A stretch of DNA of 23,179 nucleotides from JAWVZU01 sp033722075 (GCA_033722075.1 JAWVZU010000023.1:1-23179), one strand, 5' to 3'. Shown: positions 6,401-15,206, counted from the stretch's first letter. A program made the numbers and translations. Notes: a model not told the origin generated them from the sequence alone.

Positions 6401-8800
6401 ATGGCGGAATTCTTCAAGGTCGCAGTCGTAGGGTCAGGCCCGGCCGGCTTGAGCGCGGCTGCCCACGCTGCCGAGAAAGGCGTTTCGCACGTTCTGCTGG
6501 AAGCGGAAGCCCATCTCTCGAACACGATCTTCCGCTACCAGAAGGGCAAGCACGTGATGGCCGAGCCGGACGTGCTCCCCCTGCGCAGCCCGCTGAAATT
6601 CGACGCCGGCAGTCGCGAGGAAGTGCTTGGCGCCTGGGACAAGGGCATCAAGGAAACCAAGACCAACGTCTTCTACAAGAACGAGGTGACCGGCATCCAG
6701 AAGGAGGGTGACCGGTTCAGGATCTCGATCAAGGGCGGAGCCGAAATCGAAGCCGAAGCCGTGGTTCTCGGCATTGGCCTGCAGGGCAACCTGCGAAAGC
6801 TGGGTACGGAGGGAGAAGATCTGCCCTTCGTGCAGTATCAGCTTGACGATCCGGACGAATACGAAGGCGAGACCATCGTGGTGGTCGGCGCGGGCGATGC
6901 CGCCATCGAGAATGCCGTTTCCCTGTCGGGCCACAACACGGTCATCATCGTGAATCGTCGCGACGAGTTCGCACGGGCCAAGGACGGCAACAACCAGGCG
7001 ATCCTCAAGGCGATCGACGATGGGCGGATCGAGTGCTACTACAACAGCAACGTCGATCGGGTCGAAGCCTACCCCGACGGTTCCGAGAAGCCCGGCAAGA
7101 TCGTGCTGAACACGGACGAAGGCCAGGCCGAGATCGATTGCGACCGGATCATCGCGCGCCTCGGCGCCATCCCGCCGCGGCGCTTCGTCGAATCAACGGG
7201 CATCGAGTTTCCCAACAAGGACCCTTCCTCGGTCCCGGCGATCAGTCCGAAGTACGAATCCAACGTGCCGGGGATGTACATCATCGGCGCCCTCGGCGGC
7301 TATCCGTTGATCAAGCAGGCGATGAACCAGGGCTATGAAGTCATCGAGTTCATCGAAGGCAACGACGTCGAACCGGCGGACGAACCGCTGCTGCGCGACA
7401 AGTTCAAGGAAATGCCGGGCTTCACCACGGTCCATGACGCCCTGGTGAAGGTCCAGAACAATGTCCCGCTGCTGGCCCCGATCACCGAGCTGCAGTTGCG
7501 TGAGTTCATGCTCGACAGCGATGTCCGAACTCCGGCCAAGGGAGACGTGATCTTCGCCCGCAACGACTACACCAACACGTTCTTCTCCATCGTGGAAGGG
7601 AGCGTCGATATCGTGGTCGACGAGGCCTCCGGCAAGACCATTACGCTGGGTGCCGGCGAGTTCTTCGGAGAAATGAGCCTGATCTCGGGACGCCGCCGTT
7701 CGGCCACGGTGCTTGCGGGCCAGGGTTGTGTGCTCATCGAGACCCCACGCCGCTCCATGAACAAGCTCATCAACTCCGTCGACGCGGTCAAGCGGGTGAT
7801 CGACGAGGCCTTCATCCTGCGGGCGATCCAGCAGCGTTTTGCCCCGGATACGCCGGCCGAGCGCCTGCAGGGCGTGGTCTCGACCGCAAAGCTGGAAAGT
7901 TTCCGGGCCGGAGACATCCTTTTCGAGGAAGGCGACGACGGCGATTGCCTGCACCTGGTCCGGGTCGGTTCGCTGACGATTTCGCGCAACATCGGGGGCC
8001 GAGACGTGGTCCTTTCCTACGTGCCGGCCGGCAATTACGTCGGCGAGATGGCCCTGCTCGGAGACAACAAGCGCTCCGCGACGGCCAAGGCCGCGGTCAA
8101 TACGGAGACCATTCGCCTCGATGGGGAGGCTTTCAAGGAACTGCTCCGTCACGAAGGCGAATTGCGCCTCAGACTGCAGGCGGAATACCGGCAACGTGCT
8201 GCCGCCAACCTGCGCATGGAGGCGACGCCGGAAGGCGGCGACGTGATCTCCTTCCTGGTGTCCCAGGGCGTGGGCGAAGCAACCGACATCCTGCTCATCG
8301 ACGAGGCCCTGTGTGTCCGCTGCGACAACTGCGAGAAGGCCTGCGCCGAGACCCACGGGGGTACATCGCGGCTCAACCGCGAGGCCGGCCCGACCTACGC
8401 CACGGTGCATGTCCCGACCTCCTGTCGCCATTGCGAACACCCGCACTGCATGAAGGAATGTCCACCGGACGCCATTCACCGGGCGCCCAACGGCGAGGTC
8501 TTCATTGCGGACAACTGCATCGGCTGCGGCAACTGCGAGCGCAACTGCCCGTACGGCGTGATCCACATGGCCAAGAAGGCCCCGAAGAAGCCCGGGCTTC
8601 TGCAATGGCTGCTTTTCGGCCGCGGCCCGGGCCCAGGAGAAGACAAATCCGCAACGGGCAGCGGGGAGAAGAAGGCCGTCAAGTGCGACATGTGCAAGGG
8701 CATTGCCGGGGGACCGGCCTGCGTCCGGACCTGTCCGACCGGCGCAGCGATCCGAATCAGCCCCGAAGACCTGTCGTCTTACGCGACTTCAAAGGCCTGA
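6401..8800 (+). CDS. FAD/NAD(P) oxidoreductase - double cyclic-nucleotide-binding - four-cluster [4Fe-4S] ferredoxin fusion
   Basis: This 799-residue protein has no export signal and is therefore cytoplasmic. Residues 1-345 are a thioredoxin-reductase-like flavoprotein. The FAD motif GSGPAG is at 11-16 and the NAD(P) motif GAGDAA at 163-168, but there is no CxxC redox pair, so it is not a disulfide reductase of the classic kind. Two cyclic-nucleotide-binding domains follow (about 361-460 and 489-600). Both keep the phosphate-cassette Glu and Arg (GEMSLISGRRRSA, E424/R433; GEMALLGDNKRSA, E549/R558). The C-terminus (about 630-790) is a HybA/DmsB-like electron-transfer domain with 16 Cys in four groups starting at 638, 675, 706 and 762, enough for four [4Fe-4S] clusters. 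An AGGGGGGAAG ribosome site precedes the ATG. It heads the operon. By inference it moves electrons between NAD(P)H and the membrane components, under cyclic-nucleotide control. Partner and direction are not known. Confidence 0.93.
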   Translation: MAEFFKVAVVGSGPAGLSAAAHAAEKGVSHVLLEAEAHLSNTIFRYQKGKHVMAEPDVLPLRSPLKFDAGSREEVLGAWDKGIKETKTNVFYKNEVTGIQKEGDRFRISIKGGAEIEAEAVVLGIGLQGNLRKLGTEGEDLPFVQYQLDDPDEYEGETIVVVGAGDAAIENAVSLSGHNTVIIVNRRDEFARAKDGNNQAILKAIDDGRIECYYNSNVDRVEAYPDGSEKPGKIVLNTDEGQAEIDCDRIIARLGAIPPRRFVESTGIEFPNKDPSSVPAISPKYESNVPGMYIIGALGGYPLIKQAMNQGYEVIEFIEGNDVEPADEPLLRDKFKEMPGFTTVHDALVKVQNNVPLLAPITELQLREFMLDSDVRTPAKGDVIFARNDYTNTFFSIVEGSVDIVVDEASGKTITLGAGEFFGEMSLISGRRRSATVLAGQGCVLIETPRRSMNKLINSVDAVKRVIDEAFILRAIQQRFAPDTPAERLQGVVSTAKLESFRAGDILFEEGDDGDCLHLVRVGSLTISRNIGGRDVVLSYVPAGNYVGEMALLGDNKRSATAKAAVNTETIRLDGEAFKELLRHEGELRLRLQAEYRQRAAANLRMEATPEGGDVISFLVSQGVGEATDILLIDEALCVRCDNCEKACAETHGGTSRLNREAGPTYATVHVPTSCRHCEHPHCMKECPPDAIHRAPNGEVFIADNCIGCGNCERNCPYGVIHMAKKAPKKPGLLQWLLFGRGPGPGEDKSATGSGEKKAVKCDMCKGIAGGPACVRTCPTGAAIRISPEDLSSYATSKA

Positions 8801-8835
8801 GTCCGGACTAACGACACGAAGAGAGCGCGCAGCGA

Positions 8836-9735
8836 ATGCAAGAGTCATTCATCAACTATGCGAGATTCCGGTATCTGTGGTTGGCGCTGATCCTGTTGCT
8901 GGGCAGCATCGTGGCCTACTTCTGGCACGAGCCGTTCGAGGGGCCGAACGGAGGAAGCTGGCTCGGCTATACCCTGGGCACGATCGGCGCGTTGCTGATC
9001 ATCTGGCTGACCTTTTTCGGTTATCGCAAGCGCACCTACAACAACACCATGGGTAACGTGCGGGGCTGGCTCTCGGCCCACGTGTACCTCGGGACATCCC
9101 TGATCGTCATCGCGACCCTGCACACCGGCTTCCAGTTCGGCTGGAACATTCACACCGTTGCCTACGTGCTGATGATGATCGTGATCCTGTCCGGCTTCTT
9201 CGGGGTCTACACCTATCTGCGCTATCCGACGCTGATGACCCGTAACCGCCAGGACACGTCGCGCCAGGCGATGCTCGACGAGATTGCCGAGTTGGACGAG
9301 GAATGCCTCAAGCTTGCAGACCAGCTGAGCCCCAAGATCCACCAGATCGTCGTCCGGTCGGTGCAGAACACCCGCCTCGGGGGCGGTGTCTGGTCCCAGC
9401 TGACATCACACGATGCAACGGCCACGGCGCTGGAGCAGACCAAGAACATGCTCGAGGAGATGGAAGCCTCCGGCGGAGAGCGCCAGGCGACTGCAGAGAT
9501 GCCGACCATGTTCGCCATGGTCGACTTCCTGGCCGGCGCCGGCGGAGAGGAATCCGAAAAGCTGCGAAACCTGCTGGACCTTCTGGGCCGCAAGAAGGCC
9601 CTGGCATCCCGGGTCGCCAAGGACATCCAGTACCAGGCGCTGATGGAGATCTGGCTCTATTTCCACGTGCCGATCACCTTCGCCTTGCTCGGTGCCCTGA
9701 CCGCGCACGTCGTCTCGGTCTTCTTTTACTGGTAG
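8836..9735 (+). CDS. Predicted di-heme b-type membrane protein with cytoplasmic helical insertion
   Basis: I do not recognise a named family. The 299-residue protein has about five membrane helices: residues 14-30, 43-62, 80-100, 107-127 and 272-297. A charged, probably helical soluble segment (about 128-266) lies between helices 4 and 5. Helix 3 carries H82 and H96 and helix 5 carries H277 and H291, both pairs with exactly 13 residues between them. This is the ligand geometry of two stacked b hemes in cytochrome b and ferric-reductase-like proteins. H106 is a further candidate ligand at the outer face. Basic loops (GYRKRTY, YPTLMTRNR) place the N-terminus and the soluble insertion in the cytoplasm. 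It sits 35 bases after the flavo-Fe-S gene and 12 before the FHA-cytochrome gene. The likely role is to carry electrons across the inner membrane, perhaps exchanging with quinone; that is inference. Confidence 0.85.
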   Translation: MQESFINYARFRYLWLALILLLGSIVAYFWHEPFEGPNGGSWLGYTLGTIGALLIIWLTFFGYRKRTYNNTMGNVRGWLSAHVYLGTSLIVIATLHTGFQFGWNIHTVAYVLMMIVILSGFFGVYTYLRYPTLMTRNRQDTSRQAMLDEIAELDEECLKLADQLSPKIHQIVVRSVQNTRLGGGVWSQLTSHDATATALEQTKNMLEEMEASGGERQATAEMPTMFAMVDFLAGAGGEESEKLRNLLDLLGRKKALASRVAKDIQYQALMEIWLYFHVPITFALLGALTAHVVSVFFYW

Positions 9736-9747
9736 GGGGGCTCGCCG

Positions 9748-11433
9748 ATGCGCTGGCTGGTTCGAACAATTACCCGCAAGAAAAAAGGTGCCGTCGCCCA
9801 CTCGGACGACACCTTCCTCGGCGAAGTGCTCACCATCGGGCGCGGCGCAGGGCAAGGCGTCTTTCTCACCGACCTGCGCGTCGCGTTGGAACATGCCCGG
9901 GTCGTCCCGACCAAGGGAAACCGGTTCCGTGTCGAATCGCTGATTGCGGCAGGGGTCCGGGTCGACGGAAAACTCCAGTCGGCCGCCGGAGCCGGCGTAG
10001 GATCCAAGATCGAGGTCGGTGGCTATCAGATCCAGATCATGAAGCCACCCCAGGGCTTCGACGCCGCCGTCCAGGTCAGCGAACTGGAGGGCGATGATGG
10101 TGAGCGGCAGGCACACGTCAGCCGGGAACACCAGGACAGTCTGAAGAACACTTTTCTGGCCAAGCGTGGCCCATCGTGGTTGCTGTTCCTGGCATTTCTC
10201 GCCATCGGCCTGATCGTGCCGGCCATCGGCTACCTCGTTCCCGGTCTGCAGCAACAACTGCGAAGCATTCCCGGCGCGCCAAGTGACAGCCAATGGGAAG
10301 CGGGCTCCCTTCAGACCGCCCATCATTTCTTCGGCGAGAACTGTGAGCTATGCCACAGCCAGGCGTTCACGCGAGTCCAGGACAAGGACTGCATCGCCTG
10401 CCACGTCATGACCCCGGTGCACGCCGAGCCCGAATTCTTCGATCTGCCGGCACTAACCGAAACGTCCTGCTCGATCTGCCACCGGGACCACAACGGGCCC
10501 ACCGGGCTGATCAACGCCCGACAGGACCTCTGCACGGACTGCCACGGCAACCTGGACGAGCGCACAAACGGGACGACCGTGCTGGCAAACGTGACCGATT
10601 TCACCGACAGCCATCCGCAGTTCAAGGTCGAATTGGCCGGGTGGGATCCTGCGGGCAACTACCTGCCCCGCCGTGAATCCCTGGAGAACGCCCCGCTCGT
10701 GGAGGATTCCAATTTGAAATTCCCCCATGACACACACCTGAATCCCGAGGGCATCAACGCACCGGACGGCACCCGGGTGTTGGGATGCGCCGATTGCCAC
10801 CGACCGGAGCCGGGCGGCAGCAAGATGATGCCGGTCGCCTTCGAAACCATGTGCCAGGACTGCCACAAGCTCGGTTTCGATCCCAATGCCCCGGATCGGC
10901 AGGTGCCTCACGGCGATGCACCGGAAGTGCTGTTCACGCTGGAGGAGTACTACACGAACAAGGCGCTGCGCGGCGGCGTCGAGGACGCCAGCGCACCACC
11001 GGCCGTACGGGCTCGGCGTCGGCCCGGAGAGCGGGTCAGCCGCGCCGATCGCCTGGAGATTCTCGCCTGGGCCAACGAACAGTCCCGCCGGATCGGGCAG
11101 ACGCTGTTCGAGGGCCAGGCCTGTGGCGTCTGCCATACCGTCCAGCGCGTCCAGGCGGAACAGGACATCAGCTGGCGTGTCGAGCCGGTTCGCGTAGCCG
11201 GCGTCTGGTTCGGCAGCGCACTCTTCACGCACGACAGTCACACCACCATGGACTGCGAGAGCTGTCATGAAGCACAGCAGTCTCACGTGTCGGATGACGT
11301 GCTGATACCGGGGATCGAGAACTGCCGCCAATGCCACGGCGGGGAGCATGACGATGATAAGGTGGCGTCACCGTGCATCGACTGCCACAAATACCATGAC
11401 CACCCGTTGAACATGATGGCGGGCAGCAACTAG
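9748..11433 (+). CDS. FHA-like domain, single membrane anchor and periplasmic decaheme cytochrome c
   Basis: This is a 561-residue inner-membrane cytochrome. Residues about 20-100 resemble an FHA fold (LTIGRGAGQGVFLTDLRVALEHARV). Gly31, Arg32 and His49 are kept, but the phosphothreonine-contacting Ser is Ala46 and the SxNG region reads SLIAAGV, so phosphopeptide binding is doubtful. One membrane helix spans about 143-165. Basic residues before it place the FHA part in the cytoplasm and the rest in the periplasm, where c-type heme is attached. Ten CxxCH sites start at residues 199, 215, 241, 262, 347, 369, 459, 503, 526 and 543, with extra His (FPHDTHL, FTHDSHTTM) available as distal ligands. 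The ATG follows a GGGGGG run just after the previous stop. It probably takes electrons from, or gives them to, the di-heme b protein and relays them across the periplasm. Confidence 0.92.
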   Translation: MRWLVRTITRKKKGAVAHSDDTFLGEVLTIGRGAGQGVFLTDLRVALEHARVVPTKGNRFRVESLIAAGVRVDGKLQSAAGAGVGSKIEVGGYQIQIMKPPQGFDAAVQVSELEGDDGERQAHVSREHQDSLKNTFLAKRGPSWLLFLAFLAIGLIVPAIGYLVPGLQQQLRSIPGAPSDSQWEAGSLQTAHHFFGENCELCHSQAFTRVQDKDCIACHVMTPVHAEPEFFDLPALTETSCSICHRDHNGPTGLINARQDLCTDCHGNLDERTNGTTVLANVTDFTDSHPQFKVELAGWDPAGNYLPRRESLENAPLVEDSNLKFPHDTHLNPEGINAPDGTRVLGCADCHRPEPGGSKMMPVAFETMCQDCHKLGFDPNAPDRQVPHGDAPEVLFTLEEYYTNKALRGGVEDASAPPAVRARRRPGERVSRADRLEILAWANEQSRRIGQTLFEGQACGVCHTVQRVQAEQDISWRVEPVRVAGVWFGSALFTHDSHTTMDCESCHEAQQSHVSDDVLIPGIENCRQCHGGEHDDDKVASPCIDCHKYHDHPLNMMAGSN

Positions 11434-11453
11434 GTTAGGCGCAGGGGAAAGAA

Positions 11454-13382
11454 ATGGCGATGTTTCAGAAGACTGGATGGATGATTGCGGCCACCGCGCT
11501 GACCCTGGCGGCCTGTAACGGCGGCAGCCGGTCCGATCCACCCGGCGCGACCACCCCGCCGGACTCGGCCGGCAGTGCCGGCTGCGATGGATTCTGCACC
11601 ACCGCCGAATCCCGGCTGTCCACCAGCCAGGTCCGGCAGATCATTGCCCAGGCTGCCGCCGAAGCCGCCGCCCAGGGCGTGGCAGCGACGATCGCCGTGA
11701 CCGATCGCGTCGGCAACGTGCTTGCGGTGTATCGCATGAACGGCGCGCCCGAGGCAGTCACCATCACCTCGAAACGCGGCATCAATGCCGGTCTGGACGG
11801 CATCGACATCATTCCCTCCCAGCTGGCCGCCATTGCCAAGGCCGTGACCGGGGGTTATCTCACGTCCGAAGGGAACGCGTTCACGACCCGGACCGCGGGA
11901 CAGATCGTCCAGGAACATTTCAATCCCGGCGAGATCGGCCAGCCCAGCGGACCCTTGTTCGGGGTCCAGTTCTCCCAGCTGCCGTGCTCCGACTTCGCCC
12001 AGCGCGCCGGAGAACCGGGACCGCAGCGCTCGCCGCTGGGCCTGTCTGCCGATCCCGGCGGCATGCCGCTATATCTGGAAGGAGCCCCGGTGGGGGGCAT
12101 CGGTGTCGAGGCTGACGGACTGTACACGTTCGATCCGGTCCTCACCGACTTCGACCGGGACATCGACGAGCTGATCGCCGTTGCGGGAACCCACGGTTTC
12201 GGCGCTCCGGCCGATCGCCGCGCCAATCGGATCACGGTCGAAGGCAAGGTCTTTCGCTTTGCGGACGTCGACGCCAAGGACCTCGCCCAGGACCCGGCCA
12301 ATGCACCTTCCTTCGATTCCATCAACGGATCCTCGGGGGCGTTGCTCCCGGTCCGCGGGTATTTCGACGGGACCATCCGTGCCGGCGTCGCCTTCGGCAC
12401 GCCCGCTTCCGGCATTCGCGCGGACGACACCGATTACTCGGGTCTGGATGCGTTCGTCCTGGTGGACGAGAACAACCAGAACCGTTTTGCGCCTCGCGCC
12501 GGAACCGACGGCGAGAATGCCCTTACCGAAGACGAGGTGCGCACCCTGCTCCAGGAGGCTCTGAAGATCGCCAACCGGGCCCGTGCGCAGATCCGCCGCC
12601 CGGTAGGCTCGCAGGCCCGAGTGAGCATCTCGGTCGTCGACAGCAACGGCGCCATCCTCGGCATCGCCCGCACCCGCGATGCGCCCGTGTTCGGTCTGGA
12701 TGTCTCGCTGCAGAAGGCGCGAACCGCCTCCTTCTTCTCCAACGCCAACGCTGGTGCGGATCTGAGGTCCGCCGCCGACGTGACCTACGTGACCGGCGAA
12801 GTCATCCGCATTGGTGACTACGCCCAGGCAGCCAAGGACTTTCTCGGCTCCCAGACTGCGCTCGAGGACGGCGCATTCGCTTTTGCCGACCGCTCCGGCG
12901 GCAACCTCTCCCGGCCTTTCTTCCCGGACGGCATCGTGGGCACCGAAAATGGCCCATTCAGCAAGCCCTTCGAGCAGTGGAGCCCGTTCAACGTCGGACT
13001 CCAGCTCGACCTGGTGTTCAACCGGGTGGTCGGGCACGTACTCTTCGCAGCAGGCCTGGCCGACACGGACGCACCGCGCAACTGCACCGGACTCGCGCGC
13101 CTCGGCAACGGCATCCAGATCTTTCCGGGCAGCGTCCCGATCTATCGCGGCAGCACCCTGGTCGGGGGCATCGGCGTTTCCGGTGACGGGATCGACCAGG
13201 ATGACATGATTTCTTTCCTCGGGCTGCACAATGCCGGACAGATCCTCGGCACTATCAACAACGCGCCGCCCGAGATGCGCGCCGACAACCTCACGCCCAA
13301 GGGAACGCGTCTGCGCTATGTCCAGTGTCCACAATCGCCATTCCTGGACAGCAACGAGCAAGACGTGTGTCAGGGGAAATAA
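11454..13382 (+). CDS. Lipoprotein with tandem GlcG/HbpS-type (DUF336) domains
   Basis: This 642-residue protein has lipobox LAAC and the acylated Cys at residue 21, so it is anchored to a membrane facing the periplasm or exterior. Two GlcG/HbpS-like repeats are visible. The first has IAVTDRVGNVLAVYRMNGAP, closed later by PVGGIGVEADG. The second has ISVVDSNGAILGIARTRDAP, closed by VGGIGVSGDGIDQDD. Family members are usually 130-160 residues and several bind or degrade heme. Here each repeat carries long insertions, so the copies are much enlarged. There is no CxxCH site. It lies between the two decaheme genes and ends one base before the barrel gene, consistent with translational coupling. 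Possible roles are heme handling or insertion for the cytochromes, or a binding and sensing module for the terminal substrate; neither can be chosen from sequence. Confidence 0.85.
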   Translation: MAMFQKTGWMIAATALTLAACNGGSRSDPPGATTPPDSAGSAGCDGFCTTAESRLSTSQVRQIIAQAAAEAAAQGVAATIAVTDRVGNVLAVYRMNGAPEAVTITSKRGINAGLDGIDIIPSQLAAIAKAVTGGYLTSEGNAFTTRTAGQIVQEHFNPGEIGQPSGPLFGVQFSQLPCSDFAQRAGEPGPQRSPLGLSADPGGMPLYLEGAPVGGIGVEADGLYTFDPVLTDFDRDIDELIAVAGTHGFGAPADRRANRITVEGKVFRFADVDAKDLAQDPANAPSFDSINGSSGALLPVRGYFDGTIRAGVAFGTPASGIRADDTDYSGLDAFVLVDENNQNRFAPRAGTDGENALTEDEVRTLLQEALKIANRARAQIRRPVGSQARVSISVVDSNGAILGIARTRDAPVFGLDVSLQKARTASFFSNANAGADLRSAADVTYVTGEVIRIGDYAQAAKDFLGSQTALEDGAFAFADRSGGNLSRPFFPDGIVGTENGPFSKPFEQWSPFNVGLQLDLVFNRVVGHVLFAAGLADTDAPRNCTGLARLGNGIQIFPGSVPIYRGSTLVGGIGVSGDGIDQDDMISFLGLHNAGQILGTINNAPPEMRADNLTPKGTRLRYVQCPQSPFLDSNEQDVCQGK

Positions 13383-13383
13383 C

Positions 13384-15177
13384 ATGAAGATCTCTCGCAA
13401 GCTTCTGATCGCCGCCATGAGCGCCGGACTCGGCTGGCAAAGCGCCATAGCCAGTCCGACCCTGTCTCTGGCGCCCCTGCTGAGTCAATCGGTGGCGGCT
13501 GCCGAAGAGCAGATCCAGCGCCGCAGGCCGGGCCGGGACGTGTACGAGGGCGATCCACGAGAATTCGAAATCGACCCGGCGCGGGTCGAGCCCGCCGTCG
13601 CAAAACCGGACGATCCGGCCGGCTTCGTCCCGATTCCCGATCGCTGGCGCATCATGGAGACGCTGGGGCTGACGGAGAACATCTGGGATCCCTACAACGT
13701 CAATACCTACAAGGCCGACAAGCCGATCCACGACGATTGGTTTCTCAACCTGCTGGCCATCTCGGATACGGTCATCGAGCCCCGCAGTATTCCGACACCG
13801 GTCGGCATCCAGTCGACGAACGACGCCGGCGACCTTGGCGTCTTCGGCAACAACGACCAGAACATCTTCGCCCAGACGTTCCTCCTCGGGGCGGTCTATT
13901 ACAAGGGCAGCACGGTCTTCAAGCCACCCGCCTACGAGTATCGTCTGACGCTTGCGTTCAACTACAACCGGGTGGACGTCGATGAGCGACGCTTCCTGAA
14001 CATCGATCCGCGTTTCGACGAAACCAGCCGGGAAGACAACCACGTCGCCGTGCAGGAACTGTTCGTCGACTACCATATCCGCGACGTGTCGGACCGCTAT
14101 GACTTCGACTCGATCCGCTTCGGCATTCAGCCGATGTCCACCGACTTCCGAGGCTTCCTGTTCCAGGACAACCAGTTCGGCTTGCGCCTGTTCGGCAACC
14201 GCGACAACAACAAGTACCAGTACAACCTGGCGTGGTTTCGCCGGGTCGAGAAGGACACCAACAGCGGCCTGAACGCGGTGGAGGACGGGTTCCGCGACGA
14301 TGATATCTTCATCGCCAACGTCTATCGCCAGGACTGGCCCGTGCTGGGTTTCTTCAGCCAGGCGACCATCGTCCACAACCGCAACCGCGAAGATGAGTTC
14401 TTCTTTGACGAGAATGGCTTCCTGGCCCGTCCGGCCTCCCTGGGCAACGAACGGCCGCGGGAATACGACGTCACCTACCTCGGCCTCAACGGCGACGGCC
14501 ATTTCGGGCGCTTCAACCTGACGGCTTCGGCCTACCTGGCCTTGGGTGAACAGACCCCCGGCGTATTCGTCGATCGGGATACGGACATCGAAGCCGGCTT
14601 TTTTGCAGCGGAAGCCGGGATGGACTTCGACTGGACCCGACTGCGCATCTCCGCCATGTATGCCACCGGCGACGATGACCCCTTCGATGACGAATCGAAC
14701 GGTTACGACGCGATCTTCGAAAACCCGATCTTTGCCGGAGCCGACACGAACTACTGGTTCCGCCAGACGGTGCCGCTCGTTGGGGGCGGTGGGGTCATCC
14801 TGGCCGGACGAAACGCCATGCTTCCATCCATGCGCTCGTCCCGCGAACTGGGCCAGTCCAACTTCGACAACCCCGGCATCAAGCTCCTGGGGATTGGCGC
14901 GGACTTCGATATCGCACCGCAGCATCGGGTATCGGTCAACCTGAACCAGATGTGGTTCGATGACACCTCCACGCTGGAGGTCGCACGAAACGAGGGTCCC
15001 ATCGATTCCGAGATCGGTCTGGACGCGTCCGTTTCCTGGATCTGGCGACCGCTCATGAGCCAGAACATCATCGTGCGCCTGTCGGCCGCCGGGCTGCTTC
15101 CCGGGGACGGCTTCGAGAAGCTGTTCGGTGACGATGACCAGTACTCGGTCCTGGCCAACATCGTGTTTGCCTACTGA
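13384..15177 (+). CDS. Outer-membrane beta-barrel protein (porin-like), component of the cytochrome operon
   Basis: This 597-residue protein starts at the ATG at 13384, which has an AGGGGAAA site overlapping the preceding gene's end; upstream in-frame starts lie inside that gene. An N-terminal signal peptide (MKISRKLLIAAMSAGLGWQSAIAS) and a polar linker are followed by alternating aromatic/polar strands (EYRLTLAFNYNRV, YDFDSIRFGIQPM, KYQYNLAWFRRVE). The C-terminus is ...ANIVFAY, an aromatic end suited to the barrel assembly machinery. It contains no cysteine, so it lacks both heme sites and the N-terminal CxxC described for MtrB barrels. I cannot name its family. Its place between the lipoprotein and the large cytochrome suggests it is the outer-membrane sleeve or substrate pore of the conduit; that is contextual inference. 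Confidence 0.82.
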   Translation: MKISRKLLIAAMSAGLGWQSAIASPTLSLAPLLSQSVAAAEEQIQRRRPGRDVYEGDPREFEIDPARVEPAVAKPDDPAGFVPIPDRWRIMETLGLTENIWDPYNVNTYKADKPIHDDWFLNLLAISDTVIEPRSIPTPVGIQSTNDAGDLGVFGNNDQNIFAQTFLLGAVYYKGSTVFKPPAYEYRLTLAFNYNRVDVDERRFLNIDPRFDETSREDNHVAVQELFVDYHIRDVSDRYDFDSIRFGIQPMSTDFRGFLFQDNQFGLRLFGNRDNNKYQYNLAWFRRVEKDTNSGLNAVEDGFRDDDIFIANVYRQDWPVLGFFSQATIVHNRNREDEFFFDENGFLARPASLGNERPREYDVTYLGLNGDGHFGRFNLTASAYLALGEQTPGVFVDRDTDIEAGFFAAEAGMDFDWTRLRISAMYATGDDDPFDDESNGYDAIFENPIFAGADTNYWFRQTVPLVGGGGVILAGRNAMLPSMRSSRELGQSNFDNPGIKLLGIGADFDIAPQHRVSVNLNQMWFDDTSTLEVARNEGPIDSEIGLDASVSWIWRPLMSQNIIVRLSAAGLLPGDGFEKLFGDDDQYSVLANIVFAY

Positions 15178-15194
15178 TGGCGGCGCGGCAGATG

Positions 15195-15201
15195 AGGAAG
15201 G
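15195..15201 (+). promoter_or_regulatory. Ribosome binding site deciding the start of the large decaheme gene
   Basis: AGGAAGG sits 5 bases before the ATG at 15207, which opens a clean signal peptide. The two earlier in-frame ATGs (15177, overlapping the barrel gene's stop, and 15192) have no comparable site. Confidence 0.6.
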
Positions 15202-15206
15202 CGATC

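Noticed and set aside
6401..7400. Reading the flavoprotein domain as thioredoxin reductase.
   Set aside because: The FAD and NAD(P) motifs fit, but there is no CxxC pair anywhere in the domain, so disulfide reduction of thioredoxin is not supported.
13291..14925. Very long open frame antisense to the barrel gene, with similar ones antisense to the peptidase (4318-5712) and the flavo-Fe-S gene (7193-8605).
   Set aside because: These are expected in GC-rich coding DNA. They have no recognisable domains, and the opposite frames carry clear family motifs.
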